From: Rubrivirga marina
GTDB taxonomy: Bacteria > Bacteroidota > Rhodothermia > Rhodothermales > Rubricoccaceae
NCBI RefSeq assembly: GCF_002283365.1
Contig: NZ_MQWD01000001.1
Location: forward strand, 3,360,255 to 3,421,930
Direction of reading: 5' to 3'
Length of the DNA: 61,676 bases
Under the pieces are notes generated by a model. That model worked only from the letters and a program-made list of their open reading frames with translations. It was not told where the DNA came from and searched no databases. Positions 34,066 to 41,471 of this stretch are shown here, one piece after another. Made by a program: the position numbers and the translations under genes. The first letter of the stretch is position 1; every line of letters begins with the position of its first letter.

Positions 34066-34641
34066 CTAGGGCGCGCCCGGGTCTCCACCCCGACCCGGGT
34101 GCGTCTCGTAGAAGGGGTTCTCCGATGGCCGGTCGACGCCCCGATACATGCGGGCCATTCGGACGTAGTGTGCCGCGTTGGCCCGGTTCCGGCCCACCTC
34201 CGCCTCGGTCAGCCCGCGAACGACTCGGGCCGGTGATCCGAGAACGAGCGACCCGGGAGGAACCTCCGTGCCTCCGGTGACGAGGGCACCGGCACCGACG
34301 AGGGACCCGGCACCGATGACGGACCCATCGAGGAGGATCGCGCCCATCCCGATCAGGACGTCGTCCTCAACAGTGCAGCCGTGGACGACGGCGTTGTGGC
34401 CGATGGTCACGCCGGCGCCGACGTCGCACGGGTGCGTCCCCCGAGAGACGTGGACGGTCGCGTTGTCCTGGACGTTCGATCCGGAGCCGATCCGGATCCA
34501 GTGGACGTCGCCGCGGAGCGAGGCGCCGAACCAGACGCTGGCGCCGTCGCCGAGCGTCACGTCGCCGACGACGGCGGCGGTGTCGGAGATGTAGACGCCG
34601 TCACCGAGGCGGGGCGAACGGCCGAGGAAGGAGTCGGTCAT
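34066..34641 (-). CDS. Gamma-class carbonic anhydrase-like hexapeptide protein
   Basis: A 191-residue left-handed beta-helix protein of the YrdA/CaiE/gamma-carbonic-anhydrase group. Hexapeptide turns run from ~10 to 150 (VVGDVTLGDGASVWFGASLR; DDVLIGMGAILLDGSVIGAG). The metal-site histidines are in place: His64 (ATVHVS), His82 and His87 (GHNAVVHG). The family hydrates CO2 reversibly, but many YrdA-like members show little activity, so the catalysis is uncertain. ATG start at 34641; it faces the plus-strand PHA/EcsC cluster. Confidence 0.88.
   Translation of the reverse strand: MTDSFLGRSPRLGDGVYISDTAAVVGDVTLGDGASVWFGASLRGDVHWIRIGSGSNVQDNATVHVSRGTHPCDVGAGVTIGHNAVVHGCTVEDDVLIGMGAILLDGSVIGAGSLVGAGALVTGGTEVPPGSLVLGSPARVVRGLTEAEVGRNRANAAHYVRMARMYRGVDRPSENPFYETHPGRGGDPGAP
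34076..34099. terminator. Hairpin between convergent genes
   Basis: CCCGGGT and ACCCGGG form a 7-bp stem with a 10-base loop just past the stop of the plus-strand gene ending at 34061. It overlaps the 3' end of the carbonic-anhydrase coding region, so it can end the plus transcript. Confidence 0.45.
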
Positions 34642-34777
34642 CGGGACAAGGACGGGAGGAATGGAAGCTCTGACGAGCGGGGCCGGGCTGCCATGGATCC
34701 GGAGACTCAGGGGTTCCCCCGGGGCCAATGACGAACCGCTGCGGCCCGCGTCGCGTACGCCGCTCACCCCCGTCGCC

Positions 34778-35059
34778 ATGCCTGACATCGTCCTCTCACG
34801 CCCCCACGCCCTCGGACTCGACGCCGCTCGCCGCGCCGTGGACGAGGTGGCCGGCCGGCTCCGAGAGGAGTTCGGCGTGTCGACTCGCCGCGAGGGCGAA
34901 ACGGTCTTCGTCGAGGGGCGCGGCGTGACGGGTCATCTCGAGGCGGGCCCGCACGACCTCCGCGTCGTGGCCACGCTCGGTCTTCGAGCGCGACCGTTCA
35001 AGCGGCTGCTGAAGCGCGAGATCGAGGCCGAACTCGACCGCCTCGCCCCCCTCTCCTGA
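34778..35059 (+). CDS. Polyhydroxyalkanoic-acid-system family protein
   Basis: A 93-residue protein starting at the ATG at 34778. It matches the small PHA_gran_rgn family: an N-terminal helix (HALGLDAARRAVDEVAGRLR), a strand pair (GRGVTGHLEAGPHDLRVVAT) and a basic C-terminal helix (LGLRARPFKRLLKREIEAEL). The family is named for genes near polyhydroxyalkanoate granule loci, but no PHA synthase or phasin is present here, so the role is open. It is first of five plus-strand genes. Confidence 0.75.
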   Translation: MPDIVLSRPHALGLDAARRAVDEVAGRLREEFGVSTRREGETVFVEGRGVTGHLEAGPHDLRVVATLGLRARPFKRLLKREIEAELDRLAPLS

Positions 35060-35070
35060 CCCCTGCTCCC

Positions 35071-35775
35071 ATGTCTACCACCGTCCGCCGGTTCGTCCTC
35101 GACCGCCTGTACCCCTCCGTCCTCGACGGCGTGCCCGGGCTCGGAACGCCCGAGGCGCGCGCGGCCGACGCCCGACTCGGAGGGGGCTCCCTCGACGAGC
35201 AGGTCGACCGTCTCGTCCGCCGTCACGTCGCGCTGTCGGCCTCGGCCGGGTTCGTGAGCGGCCTCGGCGGGTGGCTGACATTGCCCGTCGTGCTCCCGGC
35301 CAACCTCGCCGCGGTCGCGTCGGTCCAGCTCCACATGGCCGCGTCGATCGCGGCCCTCGCCGGACACGACCCGCGTCTCCCAGCGACTCGGGAACGGGTT
35401 CTGTCCTGCCTCGTGGGGTCCGGCCCCGCGGATCCGGCCCGCGACCCCGAGCAGGAGACGATCGACCGCGTCGGCCTCAAGCTGGCCGAGCGTGGGCTCA
35501 ACCTCGTCGTCTCGAGCACCGTCGGGGCGGCGAAGTGGGGCGCGAAGAAGGTCGTCAGCGGCCAGGTCAAGCGGAAGTTCCTCCGCGGCATCCCGCTCGT
35601 CGGCGGCTTCATCGGCGCCGCGTCCGACGGCTACGTCACGCTGAAGGTGGCCGAGGCCGCCCGCGGCGAGTTCTTTGGCGGCATCGAGGAGCCCGACGCA
35701 CCCGGCTTCCCGCCGTCGTCCGGCGACGGCCTCCCCTCCGGCATCGTCCCTTCGCCCACCGGCGAGGAGGCGTAG
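35071..35775 (+). CDS. EcsC family protein
   Basis: A 234-residue protein with EcsC-type segments: VRRHVALSASAGFVSGLGGW (~50-69), LPANLAAVASVQLHMAASIA (~74-93), LVVSSTVGAAKWGAKKVVSG (~145-164) and FLRGIPLVGGFIGAASDGYV (~170-189). Two of these are long hydrophobic helices, so it is probably membrane associated. EcsC was first seen beside the EcsAB ABC transporter of Bacillus, but its biochemical role is unknown and no ABC genes are here. It starts 11 bp after the PHA-type gene, indicating an operon. Confidence 0.82.
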   Translation: MSTTVRRFVLDRLYPSVLDGVPGLGTPEARAADARLGGGSLDEQVDRLVRRHVALSASAGFVSGLGGWLTLPVVLPANLAAVASVQLHMAASIAALAGHDPRLPATRERVLSCLVGSGPADPARDPEQETIDRVGLKLAERGLNLVVSSTVGAAKWGAKKVVSGQVKRKFLRGIPLVGGFIGAASDGYVTLKVAEAARGEFFGGIEEPDAPGFPPSSGDGLPSGIVPSPTGEEA

Positions 35776-35809
35776 CCCCTCCCCTCTCTCTTAGCCACTC
35801 CCCTCTTCC

Positions 35810-36220
35810 ATGGACAACATCCCCAACGAGACTGAGGCCGCCGAGGTGGCCGCGACGGTCGACGACCTCGAGCGTGGGCTCGCACAGATCCCACTCTCCA
35901 AGGCCATCAACAAGATCGACGACTGGAAACGCAAGATCGAGCAGACCGAGCGGGAGGACCTTCGCCCCATCGCGGCGGGCCTCGGCGAACTCCACCAGTC
36001 GCTCGTCGGCGAGGCCATCAACGGCGCCCGAATCGGGGCCATCCTCGTCCGCCTCGGCGAGCAGACCGAGGCGGCCGAGGTGTCCGAGGCGACGACGGGG
36101 GACACGACGGAGGACCTCGAGCGGTCGCTGAAGCGGCTCGGCTCGCTCCTCCGCCACGCCGGCGGCGCCATCGGCGGCGCCACGGCCGACGCCACCACCG
36201 ACGAAACCGCAGAGGCATGA
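35810..36220 (+). CDS. Helical protein A of a paralogous pair, unknown
   Basis: A 136-residue acidic, all-helical protein. The core (~28-88) reads PLSKAINKIDDWKRKIEQTE, DLRPIAAGLGELHQSLVGEA and GARIGAILVRLGEQTEAAEV, followed by an amphipathic C-terminal helix (LERSLKRLGSLLRHAGGAIG) and a Thr/Asp/Ala tail. The core aligns with the next gene's product, so the pair arose by duplication. Its TGA overlaps the next ATG (ATGA). No family recognised. Amphipathic helices beside EcsC and a PHA-region gene could suggest a phasin-like surface role, which is only a hypothesis. Confidence 0.6.
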   Translation: MDNIPNETEAAEVAATVDDLERGLAQIPLSKAINKIDDWKRKIEQTEREDLRPIAAGLGELHQSLVGEAINGARIGAILVRLGEQTEAAEVSEATTGDTTEDLERSLKRLGSLLRHAGGAIGGATADATTDETAEA

Positions 36221-36573
36221 GAGGCTCCACCCCCGACACCGGCCGCGTCACGCTGGAGCAGACCGAGGCGGCGCTCGACGGCCCGATCACGGCGCTCACG
36301 CCCTCCGCTGCGCTCGGCATCCTCGACCACTGGCGTACCGCCTGTCTCGACGAGGACCAGCTCGACCTGAGCGGCGTCGCCGCCGGCCTCGACGATCTCC
36401 GCGGGCTCCTCGCGGGCGACCGCCTCGACGGCCGCGCCATCGCCGACGCGATCGCGGGCCTCGCCGAGGCCACGCGGGAAGCCGCCGCTGCGGCCCCCGA
36501 CGAGCGCGTCCAGCCCCGCCTCGAGCGGATCGCGACGAACCTCGACCGGGCCGCGACCGCGCTCGGCGCCTAG
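36217..36573 (+). CDS. Helical protein B of a paralogous pair, unknown
   Basis: A 118-residue acidic helical protein, paralogue of the preceding one: ALTPSAALGILDHWRTACLD matches PLSKAINKIDDWKRKIEQTE; SGVAAGLDDLRGLLAGDRLD matches RPIAAGLGELHQSLVGEAIN; and the C-terminal helix PRLERIATNLDRAATALGA matches LERSLKRLGSLLRHAGGAI. The start is fixed by the ATGA overlap. It lacks the Thr/Asp tail of protein A. Function unknown; the coupling suggests equal expression, perhaps as a heteromer. Confidence 0.6.
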   Translation: MRGSTPDTGRVTLEQTEAALDGPITALTPSAALGILDHWRTACLDEDQLDLSGVAAGLDDLRGLLAGDRLDGRAIADAIAGLAEATREAAAAAPDERVQPRLERIATNLDRAATALGA

Positions 36574-36611
36574 CCGCCGTCCTTTCCTTCCCCATCTCTT
36601 TCCTTCCAGCT

Positions 36612-36815
36612 ATGGCCTCCGACGACACCCGCCCCGACCAGATCGAGGGCATCTCCACCGAGACCGGCGACACGCCCGGCGACCCCGAACTCCGCACGGT
36701 CAACGCGGCCCCCGACCTCTCGGACGACTCCCCTGACAGCGACGCCGAGGTGGCGGACGACGTCAACGACGTCCCGGGGGATGAGACGCCGGGCACCGCG
36801 CTCAACCCGCACTAG
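36612..36815 (+). CDS. Small acidic disordered protein, unknown
   Basis: A 67-residue protein, ATG start, with about one residue in three Asp or Glu and few hydrophobics (DLSDDSPDSDAEVADDVNDV). It is predicted disordered and soluble. It starts 38 bp after the second helical protein and precedes a strong bidirectional terminator, so it is the last gene of the cluster. No family recognised. Confidence 0.5.
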   Translation: MASDDTRPDQIEGISTETGDTPGDPELRTVNAAPDLSDDSPDSDAEVADDVNDVPGDETPGTALNPH

Positions 36816-36843
36816 ACAGGTCACCTGAACGCCTCTCGTCCAG

Positions 36844-36873
36844 AACGGCTGGCGGCCTCGGTCGCCGGCCGTT
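36844..36873. terminator. Strong hairpin between convergent genes
   Basis: AACGGCTGGCG pairs with CGCCGGCCGTT (one mismatch) over an 8-base loop, midway between the plus-strand acidic-protein stop (36815) and the minus-strand Gre-factor stop (36881). It can serve both directions. Confidence 0.7.
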
Positions 36874-36880
36874 CGTGCGT

Positions 36881-37381
36881 TTAGGCGCCGTAGCGGATGG
36901 AGACGACCGTGAGTGGGGTCTCGCCGGCCGGCGTCTTCAGCGTGACCGTGTCCCCCGCCTTCGCGCCCGTCAACGCTCGGGCATATGGGGACGTGAACGC
37001 GACCGCGTCCTCGGCCGTCCCAGCCTCGTCGACGCCGACGATCCGGACCGTCCGCTCCTCGCCGTCTGCGTCGCGGACGACCACGGTCGCCCCGAACCGG
37101 ATGTCGGACCGGCCGATCTTGGCGGGGTCCACCACTTGACTCCGTGCGATCCGCTCCACGAGTTGGCCGAGGAGGCCCGTCAGAAGTTCGCGCTCGCGGG
37201 ACGCGTCCGGGTCTTCCGCATCGATCTCGGCACGGCTGCGTTCGAGGGCGGCCTTCTCCGCCCGGAGCGCCGCCAGCCCTGCGGGCGTGACGTAGTTCGG
37301 GACGCCGGCCGGGAGCGGCGGGCGCGGAGGGATAACGATGGGGACCTCAGGGGCTCCTTCCTTGACAAAGGCTCGGCTCAA
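36881..37381 (-). CDS. GreA/GreB-family transcription elongation factor
   Basis: A 166-residue factor of the GreA/GreB type, which enters the RNA polymerase secondary channel and stimulates cleavage of backtracked RNA. The start is a TTG at 37381, supported by the GreB-like opening MSRAFVKEG; no ATG is suitably placed. N-terminal coiled coil ~28-80 (YVTPAGLAALRAEKAALERS; LLTGLLGQLVERIA) and C-terminal FKBP-like domain ~85-166 (FGATVVVRDADGEERTVRIV; SPYARALTGAKAGDTVTLKT). The tip acidic pair expected in Gre factors is not clear, so it might be a Gre-like regulator rather than a cleavage factor. Confidence 0.82.
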   Translation of the reverse strand: MSRAFVKEGAPEVPIVIPPRPPLPAGVPNYVTPAGLAALRAEKAALERSRAEIDAEDPDASRERELLTGLLGQLVERIARSQVVDPAKIGRSDIRFGATVVVRDADGEERTVRIVGVDEAGTAEDAVAFTSPYARALTGAKAGDTVTLKTPAGETPLTVVSIRYGA

Positions 37382-37401
37382 AACGGGGTGGGATAGGAGA
37401 C

Positions 37402-37435
37402 AAAAAAGGCGCCCCCCGGAAACCCGGAGGACGCC
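37402..37435 (-). terminator. Rho-independent terminator, hairpin plus T-run
   Basis: On the minus strand GGCGTCCTCCGGG, a short T-rich loop and CCGGGGGGCGCC are followed by TTTTTTG. It lies 22 bp after the stop of the small acidic lipoprotein gene and is one of the few classical terminators in the window. Confidence 0.85.
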
Positions 37436-37456
37436 TCGTACGAGAAGACCGTCGGC

Positions 37457-37735
37457 CTACATCTCGGGCTCGCCGGGCTCGTCGATGACCTCGCCGTCGC
37501 CGATGACGTCCTCCTGGTCGCCGACCGGAGCGCCGTCCTCGATGGCCTCGTCAACCTCTTCGGCAGCCTCGTCGTACTGCTCCTCGATGGCGTCGCCGGT
37601 GTCGTCCATACCGGCGTCCTCGTAGGCCTCGTCGATGGCCTCGCCCTGGTCCTCGATCGCGTCAGCCTCTTCGGACTGGCAACCAACGAGGGCGAGAGGG
37701 GCCGCGAGGGCGAGCGTAAGAATGAATGCGCGCAT
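37457..37735 (-). CDS. Small acidic lipoprotein
   Basis: A 92-residue lipoprotein: leader MRAFILTLALAAPLALVGC with lipidated Cys19, then a strongly acidic helical middle (DQGEAIDEAYEDAGMDDTGD; EEQYDEAAEEVDEAIEDGAP) and the terminal phrase GAPVGDQEDVIGDGEVIDEP. The same phrase and the same first six residues occur in the EF-hand lipoprotein upstream, so the two are diverged copies. It may bind cations through the carboxylates. Function unknown. It has its own T-run terminator. Confidence 0.7.
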   Translation of the reverse strand: MRAFILTLALAAPLALVGCQSEEADAIEDQGEAIDEAYEDAGMDDTGDAIEEQYDEAAEEVDEAIEDGAPVGDQEDVIGDGEVIDEPGEPEM

Positions 37736-37903
37736 GACTCTGGGTGTGGGTGAGTGGGTGAGGGCTGGCCGCGCGAGCGATAGCGCGGACCAACCTGGGT
37801 CGGCGAGGGTGCTCGCCGACGCGAGGCCCGAGGGCCTCGAAGGGTTTGGACAGGAGAATCCCCATGCGGTTCCAAGGAGCCGCCCCACATGTCCGACAAA
37901 CAA

Positions 37904-37931
37904 GCGGGGCGCCCCGAATGGGACGCCCCGC
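37904..37931 (-). terminator. Rho-independent terminator after EF-hand gene
   Basis: On the minus strand GCGGGGCGTCCC, loop ATTC and GGGGCGCCCCGC form a near-perfect 12-bp stem followed by TTGTTTG, 24 bp after the stop of the EF-hand lipoprotein gene. Confidence 0.85.
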
Positions 37932-37954
37932 AAGACGGGTCGGGAGACCTTGAC

Positions 37955-38290
37955 TTACATCGTCGTGCTTTCGTAGGCGCCGTACTCGTCCTCGGTGAGG
38001 TAGCCGTCACCGTCGGTATCGTAGGTCCCGAAATCGGTGTCGCCGATGCCAGTGTCGTACTCGGCTTCCGAGAGCCGACCGTCGGCGTCGGTGTCGTAGG
38101 AGGTGAAGCCGTCGCCGAGAACGTCAGCGTCGGGCTCCCCGGGCTCGTCGATGATCTCGCCGTCGCCGATCACGTCTTCGCGGTCACCGACGGGGGCGCC
38201 CTCTTCGTAGGCCTCCTCCTGTGGGCTGTCGGCGCAGGCGGCGAGACCGAGTGGGAGGGAGAGAGCGAGAGCAAGAATGAATGCGCGCAT
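37955..38290 (-). CDS. EF-hand calcium-binding lipoprotein
   Basis: A 111-residue lipoprotein: leader with Cys19 (LPLGLAAC), the acidic phrase GAPVGDREDVIGDGEIIDEP at ~31-50, then two canonical EF-hand loops, DTDADGRLSEAE (66-77) and DTDGDGYLTEDE (91-102), each with Asp at 1, 3, 5 and Glu at 12. A pair of EF-hands usually folds together and binds two Ca2+. It would sit at the periplasmic or surface side of a membrane and may sense or buffer calcium in sea water. The upstream leader sequence (AATGAATGCGCGC) is shared with the paralogous gene. Confidence 0.85.
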   Translation of the reverse strand: MRAFILALALSLPLGLAACADSPQEEAYEEGAPVGDREDVIGDGEIIDEPGEPDADVLGDGFTSYDTDADGRLSEAEYDTGIGDTDFGTYDTDGDGYLTEDEYGAYESTTM

Positions 38291-38397
38291 GGGAGTGCGG
38301 GGCGGGTGGGTGAGCGCCCTTGGACGACCGCCCGGTCCGCCCGTTCGGACGTCGCGCGCGACTGGGAGGGGCCCCGGCGATCGTCTAAGGGCGATCC

Positions 38398-41157
38398 CTA
38401 TCCCTCCGCTGACCTTTTGAGGTCGGCCAAGGCCATCAAGGCCTCGATCGGCGTCATCCGCTCGGGCTCCAGCGCATGGAGCCGGTCCAAAACCTCCGTC
38501 GCGATGGGGTCGGGAGCGGCGAGTGCGACGGGGACCGCCTCGGCGTCCGGAAGCGCGGAGACCCGTGGGCGTGCGGTCGCCGGCATCCCGTCGCCGGATG
38601 CGTCTGTCGGCTCGCCGTGGACACCGACCTCGGCCGCCACGTCGTGCGCCTCGAGGTGACGGAGGACGCTCTTCGCCCGCGCCACCACCGAGGTGGGCAG
38701 GCCCGCCATCCGGGCGACCTCGATGCCATAGCTGTGGTCGGCGCCGCCTGGCACGAGCGTCCGCAGGAACACGACCTTCCCCTCGTGCTCGCGCACCCGG
38801 ACCGAGTAGCTCTTGACGCGCGGGAGCCGCTCGCTGAGCGCGTCGAGCTCGTGGTAGTGGGTCGCGAACAGCGTCCGCGCCGCGCGGCCAGGCGTCTCGT
38901 GGAGGTGCTCCACGATGGCCCATGCGAGGCTGAGACCATCGAACGTGCTCGTGCCCCGTCCCACCTCGTCGAGCAGGATGAGCGACCGGGCCGTCGCGTT
39001 GTTGAGGATGTTCGCCGTCTCGTTCATTTCGACGAGGAACGTCGACTCGCCCGCGGCCAGGTTGTCGCTCGCCCCGACGCGGGTGAACAGCGCGTCGACC
39101 ACGCCGACGCGCGCGCGCCGCGCCGGCACGAACGCGCCGACCTGCGCCAGGAGCACGATGAGCGCCGTCTGCCGGAGCACGACGCTCTTGCCGGCCATGT
39201 TCGGCCCGGTGATGAGCAGGATCTGACCGGCCTCGTCGGCCGCCTCCGCCTCATCGCCAATGGGCGCCGCGAGGCGGACCGAGTTGGGAATGAACGCCTC
39301 CCCCGCCGGCAACATTCGCTCGACGACCGGGTGCCGGCCCTCCTCGACGTCCAGCACCGCCGAGTCGTCGACTTCGGGCCGGACGTAGCCGTTCCGCTCG
39401 GCAACCTCGGCGAACCCGCAGACCACGTCGAGCGCCGCGAGCGCGCGGGCGTTCGTCTGGATTGGCTCGACCGCCTCGGCCACCCGCTGGCGGAGCCCAT
39501 CGACCAGCCGCGTCTCGATCTCGACGATCTTCTCCTGCGCCGTGAGGATCGTCTCCTCGTACTCCTTCAGCTCGGGCGTGATGTAGCGCTCGGCGTTGAC
39601 GAGCGTCTGCTTGCGAATCCACTCGTCCGGCGCCTTCTCCTTGTGGGCGTTCGTGACCTCGAGGTAGTACCCGAACACCTTGTTGTAGCCGACCTTGAGG
39701 CTCGGGATGCCGGTCCGCTTCGACTCGCGTGCCTGGAGCTCCGTCAGATACTCCTTGCCGGAGCCGGCGACGTCGCGGAGCCGGTCGAGTTCGTCGTCGT
39801 GGCCGGGGCGGATGGTGCCGCCGGCCGAGATCTGGGCCGGCGGCTCGTCCACGAGCGCCTCGGCGATGTCGCGGGCCGTGTCGTCGCAGGGCGCGAGGCG
39901 GCCGTGGAGCCGGTCGAGCAGGCCGGCCTCTTCCCCGTCGAGGAGATCCTGGATGGGCGGGACACGACGGAGCGTCTGTCCCAGCGCCACGAGGTCGCGC
40001 GGCGTGGCCCGGCCGGTGCAGACCTTCCCCGCCAGCCGTTCGAGATCGCCGACGTGGCGGAGCTCTTCGCGCAGCGACCGCCGGAGCCGCGGTGAGGTGA
40101 ACAGGGCGTCGACGGCGTCGAGCCGCTGGCGGATACGGCCGACGTCGCGGAGCGGGCGGACGAGCCACTGGCGCAGGAGCCTCCCCCCCATCGGCGTCAG
40201 CGTCGCGTCGAGGACGCCGACGAGCGAGCCGTCGCGCCGGCCGTCCTGCATCGAGGCGACCAGTTCGAGGTTCCGCTTCGTGGCCGGGTCGAGCGCGATG
40301 TGGTCCTCGGCACGGTACCGCTGGAGCCGGCGGACGTGCGGGATCCGCCCTTTTTGGGTTTCTCCCAGGTAGTAGAGCGCGGCGCCCGCCGCCGTCACGC
40401 CGACCGTCATCCCGTCGACGCCGAAGCCCTTGAGGCTGTGCGTCTGGAAGTGGCGGAGGAGCGTTTCCGTGGCGAAGTCGAGTCCGAAGACCCAGTCCTC
40501 CTCCTTGGTGATGGCGAACGGCGGCTCGCCGCCCTGGACGGCACGCATCGCCTCCCGCAGCCGGTCCACGTGCCGCTTGTCGACGACGACCTCCGACGGC
40601 GCAATGGTCTGCAACAGCCCCCCGAGGCGGCCGGCCTCGGCCTCCGTGAGGAAGAACTCGCCCGTCGAGGCGTCGGCGAACGCCACGCCGACCGTCCCCG
40701 TGTCGCGCCCCTCCCCCCACGCCACGGCCGCGAGGTACGTCGACCGCTTCGCGTCGAGGAGCGGGTCGCGGAAGGTGACCCCGGGCGTGACGACCTCGAC
40801 CACCCCGCGCTTCACGATCTTGCGCGCGTACTTCGGGTCTTCGAGCTGCTCGCAGACGGCGACGCGGTGGCCGGCCTGGACGAGCTTCGGGAGGTGCTGG
40901 TCGAGGGCGTGGTGCGGGAAGCCGGCCAGGGGCGTGTCCTCGGCGGCCCCGTTGCCGCGCTTGGTCAGTGTGATGCCGAGCACGTCGGCGACGAGGACCG
41001 CGTCGTCCTCGAACGTCTCGTAGAAGTCGCCCATCCGGAAGAGGAGGATCGCGCCGGGGTGGCGGTCCTTGATCTTCCAGTACTGCCGCATGAGCGGCGT
41101 CTGGTTCTGGCGTTTCCGCTCGCTGTCGCTCAAGAAGAGGTCGTTCTGTTCAGCCAC
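38398..41157 (-). CDS. mutS: DNA mismatch repair protein MutS
   Basis: MutS recognises mismatches and small loops and recruits MutL using ATP. The 919-residue product starts at GTG. Mismatch-binding domain I has the Phe-x-Glu motif in LLFRMGDFYETFEDDA, with TPLAGFPHHALDQHLPKLV after it. Domain III-IV includes LVRPLRDVGRIRQRLDAVDA and VGYNKVFGYYLEVTNAHK. The ATPase has Walker A GPNMAGKSV, GASDNLAAGESTFLVEMNE, Walker B LILLDEVGRGTSTFDG and ATHYHEL. It ends with a tail and a short helical end (TPIEALMALADLKR) as in the family. mutL is not here. Confidence 0.96.
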   Translation of the reverse strand: MAEQNDLFLSDSERKRQNQTPLMRQYWKIKDRHPGAILLFRMGDFYETFEDDAVLVADVLGITLTKRGNGAAEDTPLAGFPHHALDQHLPKLVQAGHRVAVCEQLEDPKYARKIVKRGVVEVVTPGVTFRDPLLDAKRSTYLAAVAWGEGRDTGTVGVAFADASTGEFFLTEAEAGRLGGLLQTIAPSEVVVDKRHVDRLREAMRAVQGGEPPFAITKEEDWVFGLDFATETLLRHFQTHSLKGFGVDGMTVGVTAAGAALYYLGETQKGRIPHVRRLQRYRAEDHIALDPATKRNLELVASMQDGRRDGSLVGVLDATLTPMGGRLLRQWLVRPLRDVGRIRQRLDAVDALFTSPRLRRSLREELRHVGDLERLAGKVCTGRATPRDLVALGQTLRRVPPIQDLLDGEEAGLLDRLHGRLAPCDDTARDIAEALVDEPPAQISAGGTIRPGHDDELDRLRDVAGSGKEYLTELQARESKRTGIPSLKVGYNKVFGYYLEVTNAHKEKAPDEWIRKQTLVNAERYITPELKEYEETILTAQEKIVEIETRLVDGLRQRVAEAVEPIQTNARALAALDVVCGFAEVAERNGYVRPEVDDSAVLDVEEGRHPVVERMLPAGEAFIPNSVRLAAPIGDEAEAADEAGQILLITGPNMAGKSVVLRQTALIVLLAQVGAFVPARRARVGVVDALFTRVGASDNLAAGESTFLVEMNETANILNNATARSLILLDEVGRGTSTFDGLSLAWAIVEHLHETPGRAARTLFATHYHELDALSERLPRVKSYSVRVREHEGKVVFLRTLVPGGADHSYGIEVARMAGLPTSVVARAKSVLRHLEAHDVAAEVGVHGEPTDASGDGMPATARPRVSALPDAEAVPVALAAPDPIATEVLDRLHALEPERMTPIEALMALADLKRSAEG

Positions 41158-41246
41158 GGTGCCCGGGTGCCCTCGGATCGGAAAGTCGTCGGCCCGCAAA
41201 ATAGCGGCGCCCGCCGCCACCCTCGTGACAGCGGGCGCCGAGGGCT

Positions 41247-41268
41247 CCCGCCTCGGACCCGAGGCGGG
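41247..41268 (-). terminator. Palindromic terminator of the susCD operon
   Basis: CCCGCCTCGG and CCGAGGCGGG pair perfectly over a 2-base loop. It lies beyond susD and beyond the possible small frame on the minus strand, and belongs to the palindrome family also found at 47969, 51290, 53156 and 60382. Confidence 0.65.
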
Positions 41269-41278
41269 CGAGGCCGGA

Positions 41279-41458
41279 TCAGTCGCCGTCCGGGTCGGTC
41301 GCCCACGCTGGAGCGCCGTGGCCCATCGTGGCGACGAGCGCGACGGCTCCGGGCGCCGCCCCCGTCGCTGTCGTGGTCGTCCAGGCCGCAGGTGCCGACC
41401 CCACCGGGACCCCGTGGGCGCTGGTGAGGACAAGGCCCGTTGACCTGGACGACTCCAC
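41279..41458 (-). CDS. Possible 59-residue peptide after susD
   Basis: A GTG 14 bp past the susD stop opens a 59-codon frame that ends at TGA just before the palindrome. The translation is Thr/Ala/Gly-rich with a hydrophobic middle (APAAWTTTTATGAAPGAVAL) and an acidic end (WATDPDGD). Position as last gene of the susCD operon is suggestive, but composition alone could produce it by chance. Confidence 0.25.
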   Translation of the reverse strand: MESSRSTGLVLTSAHGVPVGSAPAAWTTTTATGAAPGAVALVATMGHGAPAWATDPDGD

Positions 41459-41471
41459 GGCGGGACTCTCC

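Larger units (their letters stand above)
41158..41471. other. 314-bp gap between mutS and susD
   Basis: This space contains a possible 59-residue minus-strand frame just after susD, a perfect 10-bp-stem palindrome at 41247-41268, and the mutS leader. Nothing else convincing is visible. Confidence 0.5.
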
